Part shown: in pieces, positions 29,861-41,329 of the stretch | Numbering within the stretch: position 1 is the stretch's first letter | Layout: each line of letters opens with the position of its first letter | Assembly: GCA_026826555.1 (NCBI GenBank) | Contig: JAKSZT010054335.1 | Span: forward strand, 6,640,108 to 6,704,107 | DNA length: 64,000 nucleotides | From: Tolypeutes matacus | Taxonomy: Eukaryota; Chordata; Mammalia; Cingulata; Chlamyphoridae | Direction: 5' to 3' | Position numbers and translations under genes: made by a program | Notes under the pieces: model-generated | What the model was told of the DNA's origin: nothing | What the model saw: the letters and a program-made list of their open reading frames with translations, nothing else | Database searches by the model: none

Positions 29861-32800
29861 TAGCTTTTGGGGAGCAATCTTGCAAGGGGAATATTTAGCA
29901 ATGTGCCATTCTGTGTATCTCTAACATTTTCCTGAAGTTCTGGTAGTTAATCTTTGGTACCTTGAATTTAAGACCCTAACTAGAGGTTTCTGGGGTATGG
30001 GAGATTGAAGAACAATTGCTTCTTTTTAATGTCCTGCTTAGATATTTGGGTATGATCTAAATTTAACTTTCTCAAATATTTCAAAATATGAGTGATAGGT
30101 AGACTAAATTCCATTTTAAGGGAAAATCATTCTTTTCTAAGAGGAAAGAGAAAGGATGGCCAAAGAGAGAGGTACCTGTTTACATATGGGCCTCCATAAC
30201 TTTTGAGGAAGAGGAGTCTAAAATAGGGAAACTGCTGTCCTCTTTCATAATCAGTTGGTTCTGTTAATAAGAGTTAAAAAAAAAACTCCACATGATTTGA
30301 ACTATCTCTTAAAACTGTGTAGAGAAAAAGGAATTCCAAGCTGCCAGAAGAATGAAAACTGCGCTTACTGAAGGTTAGGACCTTATGAGGCCAGAACTCC
30401 TCATCTTTCCCCTGGAATTGTGCCTCCCCAGCTCAAGCACATGATTGGGACAGTGGTGCCAGTCACCAGATCTGACTCCTTGGAGGGGGGTGCGTGTGAC
30501 CCAAGCAGGGCAAGTCAGGGTCCTTCCCTGGGGTTTTCAGTTAGAGTTGGGGAACGCTATGGGCTAGGAAGTATTTGGAGTATTTGGTGGCCCTTATTTC
30601 CAGCCCCTGCTACCTCCCCCAAGAAAGCTGCAGGAGACAATGAGCCAAGCAGATATAAGTAAAGCAGAGAGACAGAGGACTCTGGTCTGATTTCTCATCC
30701 CTAAAAGGACACGTAAAAATGAGCTCTGAATGGCCAAAGGGATTAGGGAATAAGGATCAATTACGAGAATCCAAATATGAGTGGTTCATTGAAAACGTTT
30801 AACGCTGTAGGGATATACATACTCATTGCCACGTTCTATGGAAGCTACTTTTCTCAACCTTTAACTATATCTTGGCAGAGTCCCTAACTTTCTGGCCACT
30901 TCTCATCATTAAACGCAGCTAAGTCCTGTTGAAAATACCCACCTTCTATCCAATACGGCACTTTTCCCCCCACCGTTGCTGCCCAGACTTGCGGCCCCAA
31001 GGACCTAGCTGGCGAGAGCACGTGGGCTTCTCTCTTCCCTTCTTCTCCCTCCTTTTCTCACCTCCAGCTTGTCTAAACTGGGGCAGCACGGAGGGATGGG
31101 AAGCAGGGGTCAGCTTGTGGGCCTGGTCCTGTGGTGGGGATGGCCTTGGTTGCTCTGTGGCTAGGTCTGGCTCTGTCTGAAGCTCGAGCTCTTTCCTGGT
31201 GGGGCTGTGTCGGCAGTGCACGTGGCTTTCCCGGGAGCAGAGCTCCAGTCTCACCTCCTCTCCCTCTGCTGAGGAGCACCAGGTCTCCTGCCAGCTCCAG
31301 CATCGGGCCTCCCTCCTTTCTGAGGTGGCGTCGCCCCTCTCGACTTTGGCACATTTGGGCAGCTTCCTGCCTCCCCTTCTAACTTCCAGGCTCCTTCTAC
31401 CGAGGTGCAGGTATGTCCTCTTTTTCTTCTATGCGTTATTACCTCTGTCTGTGGGCAGTGCTAGAGAGGGCCGGGGAGGGAGGTGATGCTTCTTTTTTTG
31501 TAGAGACCTCCAATCTCCAGGCGTCTCCTGACAATGGGTGTGAGGAAGAGAAAGCAAGCCCATCTTCCCACCCTGCACTGGGAGGCAAGGGGTTTGCTCT
31601 CTCCAGGAATCCTGTGCTCACCACAAGCCACCGAGAACTCTCCACTGACTCCCACTTCCTCTCTTCTCCAAAGTGTTCTCTAAGTATTGCCGGGGGGACA
31701 GAGTTGGTGATTGATTATAGAGAGACCCACTTCTGCTGCCTCTTAATAAGCCTGGGGGTGGGTGGGAAGGTGTCACCTTTTCTAAACTGTAGGGTCATTA
31801 GCACTACCTTATCCTCCTCTAAGGGAACCAATTGCCAATTCATGTCAACAAGAAGGCCAGTCAACATCCTGTTACAATCATTTGTAAAGTGCTTTGCTAC
31901 CTATAGACCAAAAGGCACAAAGGGAGAGACAATCGCTCACTGGCTTTTCCTTATGGGCTTGGATTTCAGGTGGGGTGTGGCATTCCACTCAGACATCTCC
32001 AGGTGGGCTGGAAGAGAAGCCTGGGAAGTGCAGAATAAGCCGCTCACTCCTAGAGGGGCACCTTCTCTGCAGGCTAGTGTGCAAATGTCATTGGGAGAGA
32101 GTCAATACCTGGGAGCCATGTCTTCACCCTTGGAAGTGCCACCAGTGTGAATTCACCTGCTTCCTGGAAGGCAAGCACCTCTGCCTCTCTCGACCTTGTT
32201 TTCCTCATTTGAAGGTGTGGACGCCGTCGTCGGTGACCTCGTAATCTTGCTGTGTGGTCTAGAGGCACACCAGTGGGTTTCAGAGTGGAGCCCCGTGGAC
32301 AGCAGGCATTGTTGTGGTTTCTGCTCCTTTCTCCCTAACGAAGGCTGCCCCCCGCCCCACCAACGTGGACATGCAGCCTGGAGGGGCGACCCGTCCTCCC
32401 TCACTTCTCAAAGTGAATCAGTAGGTTTTTCTCTTCGCCAGGCAGGGATGGGAGTTGGATTGCTGAGAGGGGAAATATCTTGGAGCAGAAGTAGATACTA
32501 CTGATGTGGCTTCCCAGCTCCCAGCAGTTCCTGTGGGGCCATGTCCTTGCTGTACCCTTATTCCCTTTGGGTAGGTGCTCCTCCTCCACCCAGTCCCTCG
32601 AGCTCCCTGAGGGTCTAGTAAAGACTGGCATTCCTGGTACTCCACACCCTTGACCTGATGGGGTCATCATGGTGTCTAGTCTCCTAGCAACAGTATTTAA
32701 CTTGGGATGGGCAAATTGGGTCCTTTCAGGATTTCTCTGATTGGAACTTTCCTCTTGGGTGAGGAAATTGGGAGAATGTGTGCCCAGAGCTCCGGGGGCC

Positions 32801-32952
32801 CATGGTTTCAGCCTCTTGAAAGAAATGAGGCCTCTGAGCAGAGATCAGAGGGAAGAGAAGAGGGGGAAAATTGGCTGCTTTTGGGTCTCTGGTTCCAGGT
32901 GACCTGCCCTCTTCTGGTATGGTTCTTGATTGGTAAGTTCCCTCTTTTGCTT
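29861..32952. other. Largely single-copy intergenic DNA
   Basis: I recognise no clear repeat in most of this 3 kb. A MIR-like minus-strand scrap may lie near 32150-32260. The only long open frame is 31413-32150, listed separately. A C/T-rich patch is at 31030-31400. Confidence 0.35.
31413..32150 (+). other. Longest open frame in the window (245 codons), no recognised product
   Basis: ATG at 31413 opens a frame to 32150. The translation is serine-rich at first, then mixed, with no signal peptide, membrane segment, repeat or motif that I recognise, and there are no splice-like boundaries that give a gene model. GC-rich composition makes a frame this long possible by chance, and a 116-codon frame overlaps it in another phase. 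I list it because it is the longest, not because I believe it. Confidence 0.08.
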
Positions 32953-33525
32953 AATGTAGTGGCTTGGATCTATGTACCCCAGAAAAACATGTTCTTAATC
33001 TTAACCCATTCCTGCAAGTGTGGGCCCATTGTAAGCAGGATCTTTATTTTTTAAAAAATTTTAGGAGGTACTGGGGATCAAACCCAGGACCTCGTACATG
33101 GGAAGCAACTATTTGAGCTCCATCTGCTTCCCAGTAAATAAGATCTTTTGATGAGGCTACTTCAGTTAAGGCATGGTCCAGCTGAATCAGGATGGACCTT
33201 AGTGCTTTATAAACAGAAAGAAATTCAGACACACAGGGAGAAAACCACATGGAGCAGCCAGAAGATGGAAGTCAACAGAACCTGGAAGAGAAGGGAAAAG
33301 CCAGGAGAGGCTGCCATGTGCTCTACCATGTGACAGAAAAGCCAAGGACCAAGGATTGCCAGCAGCCAGCCCCGGAATGCCACAGTCTTTCTGGGAGAAA
33401 GCATCACTGTGATGATGCCTTGATTTTGTACGTCACCTGGCCTCAAAACCATGAGCCGAAAAATTCCCGTTGTTTAAGCCAACCCGTTGCATGGTATTTG
33501 CTTTGGCAGCCAGGAAGCTAAAACC
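32953..33525 (+). mobile_element. Solo LTR, xenarthran ERVL-MaLR-like family (copy 5), interrupted by a SINE
   Basis: TGTAGTGGCTTGGATCTATG, ACCCCAGAAAAACATGTTC, GATGAGGCTACTTCAGTTAAGG, CATGTGCTCTACCATGTGAC, GGCAGCCAGGAAGCTAAAACC. A reversed DAS SINE sits inside at 33046-33139. Without it the length matches the other copies (about 470). The ends are mutated and no clean target duplication was found. Confidence 0.88.
33046..33139 (-). mobile_element. Short DAS-type SINE nested in the LTR
   Basis: The plus strand has TTTTTTAAAAAATTTTAGGAGGTACTGGGGATCAAACCCAGGACCTCGTACATGGGAAGCAACTATTTGAGCTC-type text, the reverse of a tRNA-like arm with a B-box-like GGTTTGATCC. Flanks AGGATCTTT (33037-33045) and AAGATCTTT (33140-33148) agree at 8 of 9, a target duplication. 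The SINE is therefore younger than the LTR. Confidence 0.85.
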
Positions 33526-34149
33526 TAAACTAGTTTGAAATGAGTTTCTGTCACTTACAACCACACAAACCCTGACCAAGGCATGGCTCTGCCTCCGGCC
33601 TCTTGAGATCAGATGTTGGTATCAGGCTGGTCACTGATGGCCTTACTGGTTGCCCTCTGCAGGTCCTCGAGTAATAGGTCAGGGCTGGCTTTAAATTGGC
33701 ACTGCTTCTCACGTGAGTCTCCTAGAATGGACATCTGAAGGGTCTCTTCAGATAGGGCCCTCTGGGCCGTCCCCAGGAGCCCCCCAGATTCAAGGCAAGG
33801 CTCTGCAGACTTGGAGCCTGGTCTTGTGCTGCCTTCTGGCTTCCTGGGAAAGGACAGTGCTTTCCAGTCACGCTCCAAATGCTCCCGATCCGGCTGTGGA
33901 ATATGCTGCTTTATAGGTGACACCTTGTCTGTACGGGGAATTCTAACTCGTGAAAGTCCGTTTGAGTTATTGGAAGCCTGTTCTCTAGCTGGGTCTTAAA
34001 GCTGGTTCCACGCTTTGGAAACGCTCAGTTCCTTTATCTCCTCTCCTGCCTGCACTCTGGAGCTCACTCGGCTTCCAGAGGCTGCCTGCATGCCCCCTGC
34101 CCATTGCCACTCTGCTCTCTGCATTTCTAATAAAGAGAAAGGCCCTGGC
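33526..34149. other. Intergenic DNA, nothing recognised
   Basis: Frames of up to 104 codons overlap on both strands. No repeat or motif was recognised. Confidence 0.4.
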
Positions 34150-34285
34150 ATCACAAAGTACCGGGCACGACCCAGAGCCTCATCAGTTTCTGGCTGTGTG
34201 TCCACAAACTTCATCTTGCTAGTCCTCAGGATCTTCATCCATCAAACGGGAATAGCAACAACACTCACCTCGTGGGGCGCTTGAC
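34150..34285 (-). repeat. MIR SINE fragment
   Basis: TTTCTGGCTGTGTGTCCACAAAC, CAGGATCTTCATCCATCAAACGGGAATAGCAACAACACTCACCTCGTGGGGC reproduces the reverse MIR (ctcatctgtaaaatggggataat...cctacctcatagggc). Confidence 0.75.
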
Positions 34286-34469
34286 CCTGTAACCGAGGAG
34301 CCAGAGAACAGTGACTGCTGATGCCCTCCTCCCGTCACCTGCTTGGAACGGGGAGGTCCCACTTCCCAAAGTAGGGTGGAGTGTGCTGAGCAGACAGAAC
34401 ACTGCCGTCCTTCAGTCCCAGACAGTCTTATTATTATCTCATGACTTTTTCCCTCTGGACCATGCTGTC

Positions 34470-34785
34470 ATTTGTTACCACCTTATATCTCAATAAAACT
34501 GCTTAATAAACAAATGAGTAATTGCGCAAGAATCGCCAGAAATGGCAGCTATGTACAGCAGGGGAAACAGATTGAGAGGGGAGGAATTTCCTTGTTTGTC
34601 TCTTTGTCTGTTTTTTCTTTATTATTATTACTGAAGTAATGAGAGTGCCCTAATAATGACTGAAGTGATGCGTGCCCCGCTACATGATTATACCCAATAC
34701 CACCGACTGCACACTTTGGATGGGTTGTATGCTTTATTAATATGTATCAACAAAATTGGTTTGTTAAAAAAAAAATGAAAGCAAT
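34470..34785 (+). mobile_element. LINE-1 3'UTR fragments with poly-A tail
   Basis: TATATCTCAATAAAACTGCTTAATAAA at 34483 and CCACCGACTGCACACTTTGGATGGGTTGTATG at 34701, followed by CAACAAAATTGGTTTGTTAAAAAAAAAATG (A run 34765-34774), are L1 3' end signatures. The part between (GAGGGGAGGAATTTCC, TTATTATTATTACTGAAGTAATGA) fits the L1 3'UTR. Confidence 0.7.
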
Positions 34786-35184
34786 CGCCCAGGCCCCCAC
34801 CTGACTCCGTGCCTGAGCATCTGCCGACTCTGCTCTGAGAGGCCGAGTCCTAAAGCACCTGTAGTTTCTAGAGGCCTTTGCTCACCATGAGAGTTGGAGG
34901 GCAGCTGTTCACTGCCCCAAAACTCAGCTCTGGTCAGCCTGCGAAATCTGTTCAACCGTTTGAGCCAACGCCCCTGAGAGTACCAGACACACATTTTAGG
35001 TCTGGAACTCCCCAAAGACGTCCCAGTCTCACCCCCAAACGGCTACTCCCAACAGGCCTTCTGAAGCTGTCCCCACACTCGCATCTTAATTCTCAAGCCG
35101 AGCTGCACCGTGGCAAGTGTGGACTTGAGGCTGCCCCTCTCTGATCTCTGTTTTCCCAGCCTTTAGATGGAGAATCACGAGGCC
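34786..35184. other. Intergenic DNA, nothing recognised
   Basis: Minus frame 34764-35015 and plus frame 34878-35144 overlap, and neither resembles a known protein. Confidence 0.4.
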
Positions 35185-35310
35185 TGCAGCTTTTGTAGCA
35201 TGCCGAGCACCTGCGACAGACGGGCACTGAGCTTGGCACCAGAGACCCAGAAACAGGCAACAGACACGGCCCCTGCCCTTGTGGCCTCGTAACTAGCTGT
35301 ACGTATGGCG
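35185..35310 (-). repeat. L2 LINE 3' end fragment
   Basis: CCGAGCACCTGCGACAGACGGGCACTGAGCTTGGCACCAGAGACCC...CGGCCCCTGCCCTTGTGGCCTCG is the reversed L2 tail. Confidence 0.65.
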
Positions 35311-35439
35311 AATACAGTGATGGGGATGGGATGAGGGAGCCCAGCCGAGTCGAGGTGGACTCTCCGTGGCCCTTACAGGCACACACCGCTGAATCACCCC
35401 TGAGCTTGACCACGACGGGCTTCCTGCTGGGCCCTGAGC

Positions 35440-35718
35440 ACACCCACATGCTTTCGCCTTTACACCCAGATTATTCTCCCCCAAATATCTGATGGCTCAT
35501 TCCCTCACTTTATCCAAGATCCACATTCAAATGTCTTTTTTAGATTTAATTTTATTTATTTTTATCAGAGAAGCCTTCCCCCGATCATGTATGTGAAAGA
35601 CCCCCCCCCCCTCACCCATTCAGCTTCTATTCTATTACCTGGTTTTCTTTTTTTTTCCGTTGCATCTATCACCACTGCATATTATATGATTATTTGTTTT
35701 CATCTGCCTCCCCTTGAC

Positions 35719-35756
<38 letters not shown>

Positions 35757-35870
35757 TCGGCTGTTAAACCCAAGAAAGCAGGGAGCTAGTGTATGTTTAT
35801 ATCCCCAGCATCTGAAACAGTGCCTGGCACAGAGTAGATGCTCAGTAAACCCTGACTGAGTGGAGGCATG
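35440..35870 (+). repeat. L2 LINE fragment with internal (AC)n
   Basis: It follows L2 from TCAGAGAAGCCTTCCCCCGATC through CATCACCACTGCATATTATATGATTATTTG to AAGCAGGGAGCTAGTG and CAGTGCCTGGCACAGAGTAGATGCTCAGTAAACC. An AC array (35721-35754) and a nine-to-ten C run near 35602 have grown inside it. Confidence 0.85.
35721..35754. repeat. (AC)n microsatellite
   Basis: 17 uninterrupted AC units inside the L2 fragment. It is expected to be polymorphic. Confidence 0.97.
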
Positions 35871-35995
35871 TGCCAAGACACCTGGATGGCTCAGACTAGG
35901 TCTCTAGACTAAACTTATACACAGCTCGTTTGGGAAGAATAGTGAAGCACAAAATGGAACAGAGCATGACTGAAGGTTGAATTGCAGCATGTGTG

Positions 35996-36140
35996 AAGTG
36001 CTGGTAGCGCTTGGAGGAGGAAGCTACTCTTCCTCTGGGCAGGCAGTGAGGAAGGAGTTGACATCTCGGGGGAGATCACATTTCAGCTGGGTCTTGAAGG
36101 ATAAATAAGAGTTTGCCAGGCAAAGAAGGGATGAAGAATC
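35996..36140 (-). repeat. L2 LINE fragment
   Basis: AGTTGACATCTCGGGGGAGATCACATTTCAGCTGGGTCTTGAAGGATAAATAAGAGTTTGCCAGGCAAAGAAGG is the reverse of the L2 stretch ccttcaaggcccagctcaaatgtcacctcc. Confidence 0.75.
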
Positions 36141-37969
36141 GTAGCAGCTTCTGTGTGTCCCCCACATCCCCAGCCCATCACCGGTGCATGGTGCCAGCTG
36201 CCTGCTACACCCACATACAGCTGTCACCTGGGGCTTTCTCTCCAAGCATGCTGGGGTGGGCTGGAGGTGCTGGAGAGCTAGTGCCCAGCAGCCCTCCGCC
36301 AGCAGTGGGTGGGAGTTGGAGGATAAAGACTCCCTCCCGTTTGCCCCTTGATGGAGGTGAGCTCTGCGCTGTCTGCTGGAGGTCCCCAAGGGGGTTGGGC
36401 CTTCCTTGCCTACACCAGTGCCCTGTCTGATAACACGTCCTTTATCAGCTTCCCTTCCCTGTCCCGGCTCCCCACCTCCCCAGCAGAGACGACCTCCTCT
36501 TGAGTTCCTGACTCAGGGCCTACTTGTGGGGGACCCCAGGAGCGGTGGGCACGCAGGCAAAGAGGAGGGCCTGGACCGTGCCAGGTGAGCTGGGGGGATG
36601 CAGGGCCCGGAGCAAGAGCCAGCATGGCAGCCACGCCTGTGGCCCCATCACGGGGAGCATCCAGGTGAGGCTCGAAAAAGGCCGGTCACGCCAGCAAGGA
36701 CGCGGGGCGCCCGCTTGGAGCTCCCATGTCCCCTGCTCTTGTGGTGGCGTTTTCAGCAGACGGGTCAGCTCCACATCCACACCTTTGAAGCGCTGACTCA
36801 ACCTTTAGTTTCTTACCTTTCTGTTTGCTGCCCTTTCTTTGCAGACTTCTCCTTCTCTCTCGGTTCTCAGAAGAGAAATGGCGCCTCTGCTATGGGAGCA
36901 AGCATTGACCCATGTGGAGCGGCCTGGAGAAATGCCTCTGGTGACCAGCCCCTGGGCAAAGAGGGCACGGCTTCGAAGTACCCCGTGGACAGCACATCAT
37001 GACCCCCGACAGCAGGTGTGTCAGCGGGGGGTCTAGGAAAGCAAGGACGATCGGCTCAGGAAATGGGGAAGCAAGTGGGACTGTTTGTGCCATTTGCACA
37101 TGTGGGTCAAGTGCCGTTGCCGTATCGGTGAAGTCTCCTTGGTCAGTGGCCAATTGTCCTGAGAGATAATTGAGTAGGACCCGAGGCAGGGACAGTCGAT
37201 ACAAAGGTTGCCTCTGAATGGAGATGACAAGAGTAGCAAGTGTTTGGGGATATAAATCCGTTCCCACAGGAGCTGTAAATCATGCGAAAACAGGGATGCT
37301 GAGACCTGGCTGTTGAGGTTCTAGTGGCTGCCAACAGTGCTTTCCCTGGGTAAGTGACAGGTGGACCTTTTGTCTCACCCGGAAGGCTGGGAGGAGATTG
37401 AGGTGCCAAGCCACACGAAACTCCCACTAGAGACCTGTTCATGGTGCTTCCAGAACAAGACCATGAAACCAAACCATTCAAAAAATTCCAAGACCAGTCG
37501 GCTTCCCTTACCTTCTTTTCACTGTGATAAAGGCCCCAAAGTCATTGTCTGGTTCCTTCGATCTCGCCCAACTTGGTGTTGCTTTCCTCGCTACTTTCCA
37601 TGCACGGTATAGAGGTGCTCCTTGCACTGGGGAAATGCTGCCTCTGGGAAGGGATAGGGAAATGGGAGCCCCCCCCCCCCACTTTCTCCAGTTATTTTCC
37701 AGCTGGATGGACAAAGTGGGATTCTTGGGGCTGAAGTGACGAAGGTTGCCTACAGGCATACCTTGGAGAGAGAGTCCCACCAGGCCTACTTTTTCTCTGA
37801 TTCTCAAAAAGTTCTTTCATCCAACCTGAGCTCTCTGTCACGTCCTAGCCCACCTCATCTCAGAACTGGTGTCAGATGGATCTGTGTGGGTTTTGTCCCA
37901 TAGAATAGGGTGCTGGTGGCAGGGGTGCCACCTATGATGACGTAAGCTTCTCTGCCTGCCAAAGACCCA
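36141..37969. other. Intergenic DNA, nothing recognised
   Basis: Numerous overlapping frames up to 134 codons, none with recognisable motifs. A ten-C run is at about 37671-37680. Possible MIR scraps were not firm enough to call. Confidence 0.4.
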
Positions 37970-38715
37970 CCTTTTTATCTTTTTAGTTTTTAATTAAAAA
38001 CTTAATTTTAATTGTACAAATTATAGAGAAATGTGTTCTTGTTGTGAACATTTAAATTAAAACACTTTGGATAAAACTAGAGGCCGTTTGGCCAACAGTC
38101 CCCACTACACACACCCTCCCTGAAGTAATAATGATTGCATGGAAAATGTGTGTCCACATAGTCCTTTTTCTACTCACTTACATACATGTCCTGTGCTTAT
38201 GTCTCACAGGAAATATGAAGGACATGTGCTTAAGTTCATTAAAGCCATTCTGTTTCACATACAGACTCTGTAAAAGAGTCTTTAAGACTCTTTACATGGG
38301 TAGGACCAGACCTGGGGCCACCACAGGTGGTGGCACAGCCAAGAGGGCATGAGGGGTGAAGACCCCACCCATCTCCACTGGCCTAGCTCAGAGGAAGGGG
38401 CGCCTTCCTCCACCTGGCCTGCCCAGGGGGAGTCTCTTTCTTCTGCTGTGGTGGCCCTGAGTGCATCCTCTGCGCGCTGTTTGTTTTGTGGTGTTCCATA
38501 GCGTGGACACATTGATTTGTATTTATCCGTCTGCATGGTTAAGCGTTGACGATGTCGTAGTTTCTCATGATCATAGGCAATGCTGCAATGAACAGCCTTA
38601 TGGCGTCTGTGTGTGCCAGTGTTCCTCTGGGAGAATGGTGGGATCGCCGGGTCCCGGGGGACGCACATCTTGAATTCTACCAGCCAACACTGAACTGTCC
38701 TTGACGGACCCTACC
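37970..38715 (-). mobile_element. Fossil LINE-1 ORF2 3' end, interrupted
   Basis: The left part (AATTGTACAAATTATAGAGAAATG, AACAGTCCCCACTACACACACCC, CCTTTTTCTACTCACTTACATACATG) and the right part from 38486 (TGTTCCATAGCGTGGACACATTG, AGGCAATGCTGCAATGAACAGCC, CTGGGAGAATGGTGGGATCGC) read as reverse-complement L1. Foreign or unalignable DNA lies between about 38215 and 38485. Decayed. Confidence 0.7.
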
Positions 38716-38979
38716 AGTGGCGTGCCAGGCTTGGTGCCAGACTTGATGCTCGATGCCGCCAGACTTCAACTTTACTTAGTTGCCTTCCCTTCCTTGAGGC
38801 GCACTGATTGGCCTCTTGCTCTGGGGCTGCTCGTAACCTACCATTTACTTTCTCTCCTGGTTTCTTCAGCAACTTGATGCCAGCTTTGGCTCTCATCATC
38901 CGCACTTCCTGCTCCTTGGCCCACCTGCTCCGATAAGGAGTGTCTGCTCTCGTGCTGACGGAATTCCAGGAGGCACGCG

Positions 38980-39085
38980 GTCAGGGGAAGAGCTCTGCCT
39001 CCACCTGACTGTGTGGGTGTGGGCCAGCTGTTTCTCTGGTTCCTCAGTTTCCCTGTCTGCATAATGAGGGGACTGGGTCACAGGA
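38980..39085 (-). repeat. MIR SINE fragment
   Basis: TGGGCCAGCTGTTTCTCTGGTTCCTCAGTTTCCCTGTCTGCATAATGAGGGGACTGGG is the reverse MIR core. Confidence 0.75.
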
Positions 39086-39404
39086 ACTCCAGGCCCTTGC
39101 TCTCAAGTTCTGGCCTAGCAGGACTGAAAAATTCCTTTTTGAAAAGGCTCACCATGGTTCTGGCCTAGCTGAAACCCTTTGCTCTTGATGTGAGTCACTT
39201 GCAGACGTAATGGGTAGGTATGGGTTTTATTGCTCCCGTAAATTTCATCACCGTTCATTTTGGAGTTTCCGTGGGTGGGATAAATGATGGAGGAGGAGCC
39301 TTTTGGCCCACCTGAACTCTCAGCCAGCTAGTGACCATTTCTTCAGCAAATCAGGCCCACTCCCACCTCTGCAACCACTTCCTTCTTTAGACCACTCCTC
39401 TCCC

Positions 39405-39475
39405 ATCGTTCAGCAAATATTTATTAAGCACCTACAACATCTCCTGCTCCGTATGATGGTGGGAAAGTACTTCTA
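39405..39475 (-). repeat. L2 LINE 3' end fragment
   Basis: CGTTCAGCAAATATTTATTAAGCACCTACAACATCTCC is the reversed L2 tail. Confidence 0.7.
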
Positions 39476-39904
39476 TGAGTCACCAGCTCTCGTGGTTCAG
39501 TCCTGGGCTGTCTAATGGCGTCGGTGAAGGTGAAAACGCTGTATTCAATCTGTGCTGTCCAGTAAGGACTGACATCCTGTGACTATTGGCGCCTTGCAAT
39601 GGAAGTCATGGTTTGGGATCCCCGTGCTAATGTATAATGAACATAAGGGAGCAATAGATTGCTCCGGCGGCGTGGCAGCAGACACCAGGGTTCAGCTGTC
39701 TCAGTCTTCTCTTTGACGCTTCCATCTCTTAACATGTAGAAAGGGTGGAAATAACGCCTATTTCCAGGAATTCCTTTTGGATCAAAGGGTCCAGAGCGCG
39801 TCGGCCTGGGCGCAGGGTGCAGTCCACTGCAGGTGGTCCATCGGGTGACGCATCTTCTTGGTTCGCAGGATCCTGCGTGCTGAGGACAAGTAAATGTCTC
39901 AGCC

Positions 39905-40228
39905 TTGCTAGGGCTTGAATTGTGGCCCCAAAGTTATGTTTAAGTCCTACTCCCTGGTCCCATGCGTGTTCCCTGTTTGGAAATGGGATCTTTGAAGATG
40001 CTGCTGGTTAAGATGAGGCACCTAGATTAGGGTCCTAATAGGACGAAGACCTCTGTACGCAGACAGACAGACAGACAGAAGAAGACACCAGCTATGGGGA
40101 GGAGGCTGGCCGGCCACCATCAGATCCCTGGACTTCAGTCTTGCAGCCCCGGAACTGTGAGCCAATGAGTGCACGGTGCTTGAAGCCACACAGTTCGTGG
40201 TACTTCGTTAAGGCAACGATGGGAAACA
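39905..40228 (+). mobile_element. MLT1-like ERVL-MaLR LTR relic
   Basis: GGCTTGAATTGTGGCCCCAAAGTTATG at the start, GATCTTTGAAGATGCTGCTGGTTAAGATGAGG, a (CAGA)n patch at 40062-40078, GGAACTGTGAGCCAATGAG and TTGAAGCCACACAGTTCGTGGTACTTCGTTAAGGCAACGATGG at the end. Old solo LTR. Confidence 0.8.
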
Positions 40229-40569
40229 AAGGCAAACCTCGAGGAGGTGGGACTCGGGGCAGAGCCTGTGCTCCTGGGACGGGCAGGTGAAGAGGCCTCC
40301 TCCTCCTGCACGGGCTTCCAGTGCTCCAGACTCTGAGTCACCCAAGCAAGCCGCACAGCTTCACAGATGCCACAGGTCACCTCGCTTTCATTCTGGGGAT
40401 TTTCGAGGGTGGGGCTTTGCCTCCCCCGCTGCCTACCTCATTGGGTGCTGAGAGATAATGGTGCTCAGTAAATGTGTGGGTGCATGAGTCACCCGACGTC
40501 ATTGCTGTTGCCAGGAGCCTGGAGCCCGGCCCTCCCACTCCTGCTTCTGCAAGGACTTTGGGGTAGCAA

Positions 40570-40705
40570 GCTAGGTTAGAGTTCCAGCTTTCCTGTTGCC
40601 TGGCTCGTGATCGGGGAAAATCCTGACTCTGTTGGGTGCCTTAGTTTCCCCATCTGCCCAGCCGTACCTCTAGTTCTGTGTCCTGCCGGGTGGGCTCTGA
40701 GCTGG
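40570..40705 (-). repeat. MIR SINE fragment
   Basis: GTTCCAGCTTTCCTGTTGCC, CCTTAGTTTCCCCATCTGCCC and GTGCCTTAG in reverse MIR order. Confidence 0.6.
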
Positions 40706-41189
40706 ACATAGGCTCTAACTCTACCTGCCCCTCCAGGTAGGGGCTGTCCAGTTGTCACTCATCCTTCCAGCTCCCTGGTCTCCCTCCCCCTTGCCGAGCA
40801 GTGGGAGCTGCAGGGACTTCCGTGACTCCCACAGCCGGCGCGCCTTCTCCTTCCTTCTCTGACCTCACCCAGCAAGCGCTCCAGAGGCAGTAAAGCAAAC
40901 AGCTGTGGGGCCGGGCCAGGAAGTCCAGAACAAAGGGGGCTTCTTTTTTCAGCGGCTTCCTCTTGTTGGAAGATGAATTGTGAGGGTAAAATCCTTAAGA
41001 AAAGGCTGAAGCAGAAGAGAAGGAAAATAAGCTGTAAACTAGCCTAATGAGATCGAGACGCTCATTTATTTTCTGTTTAACCAGCCTGAGGTAACTATGT
41101 GGCCATTTCGTGGATGCTGACCTGAGGCTTGGGGAGGAGATTAAAACTAAGAACCTGTGAAGATTACAATACGGTATGACTGGGGGCAG
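40706..41189. other. Intergenic DNA, nothing recognised
   Basis: No open frame of note. AGCCTAATGAGATCGAGACGCTCATTTATTTTCTG at 41040 is AT-rich, but no repeat or motif set is convincing. Confidence 0.4.
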
Positions 41190-41296
41190 CTGACTTTGTC
41201 TTTTTCCTTACCGTATCCCTACTGCCTAGAGCTCTGCTGACACGTAGTTGGTGATTAATAACTGAATGCTGAGTGAGTGAGTGAGTGAATGAATAT
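41190..41296 (+). repeat. L2 LINE 3' end with (TGAG)n tail
   Basis: ATCCCTACTGCCTAGAGCTCTGCTGACACGTAGTTGGTGATTAATAACTGAATG, followed by GAGTGAGTGAGTGAGTGAATGAAT, is the L2 terminus with its expanded tail. Confidence 0.75.
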
Positions 41297-41329
41297 AGGA
41301 TGCTTTCGAAGCCCAGAGGAGGGGTCCCT

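Noticed and set aside
34438..34452. tRNA or other RNA gene search
   Set aside because: No cloverleaf-compatible sequence outside the tRNA-derived SINEs, whose arms are decayed; no rRNA, snRNA or microRNA hairpin was recognised in the window.
34470..34785. Conserved noncoding element
   Set aside because: AT-rich motifs looked regulatory at first, but the text matches L1 3' ends with a poly-A tail.
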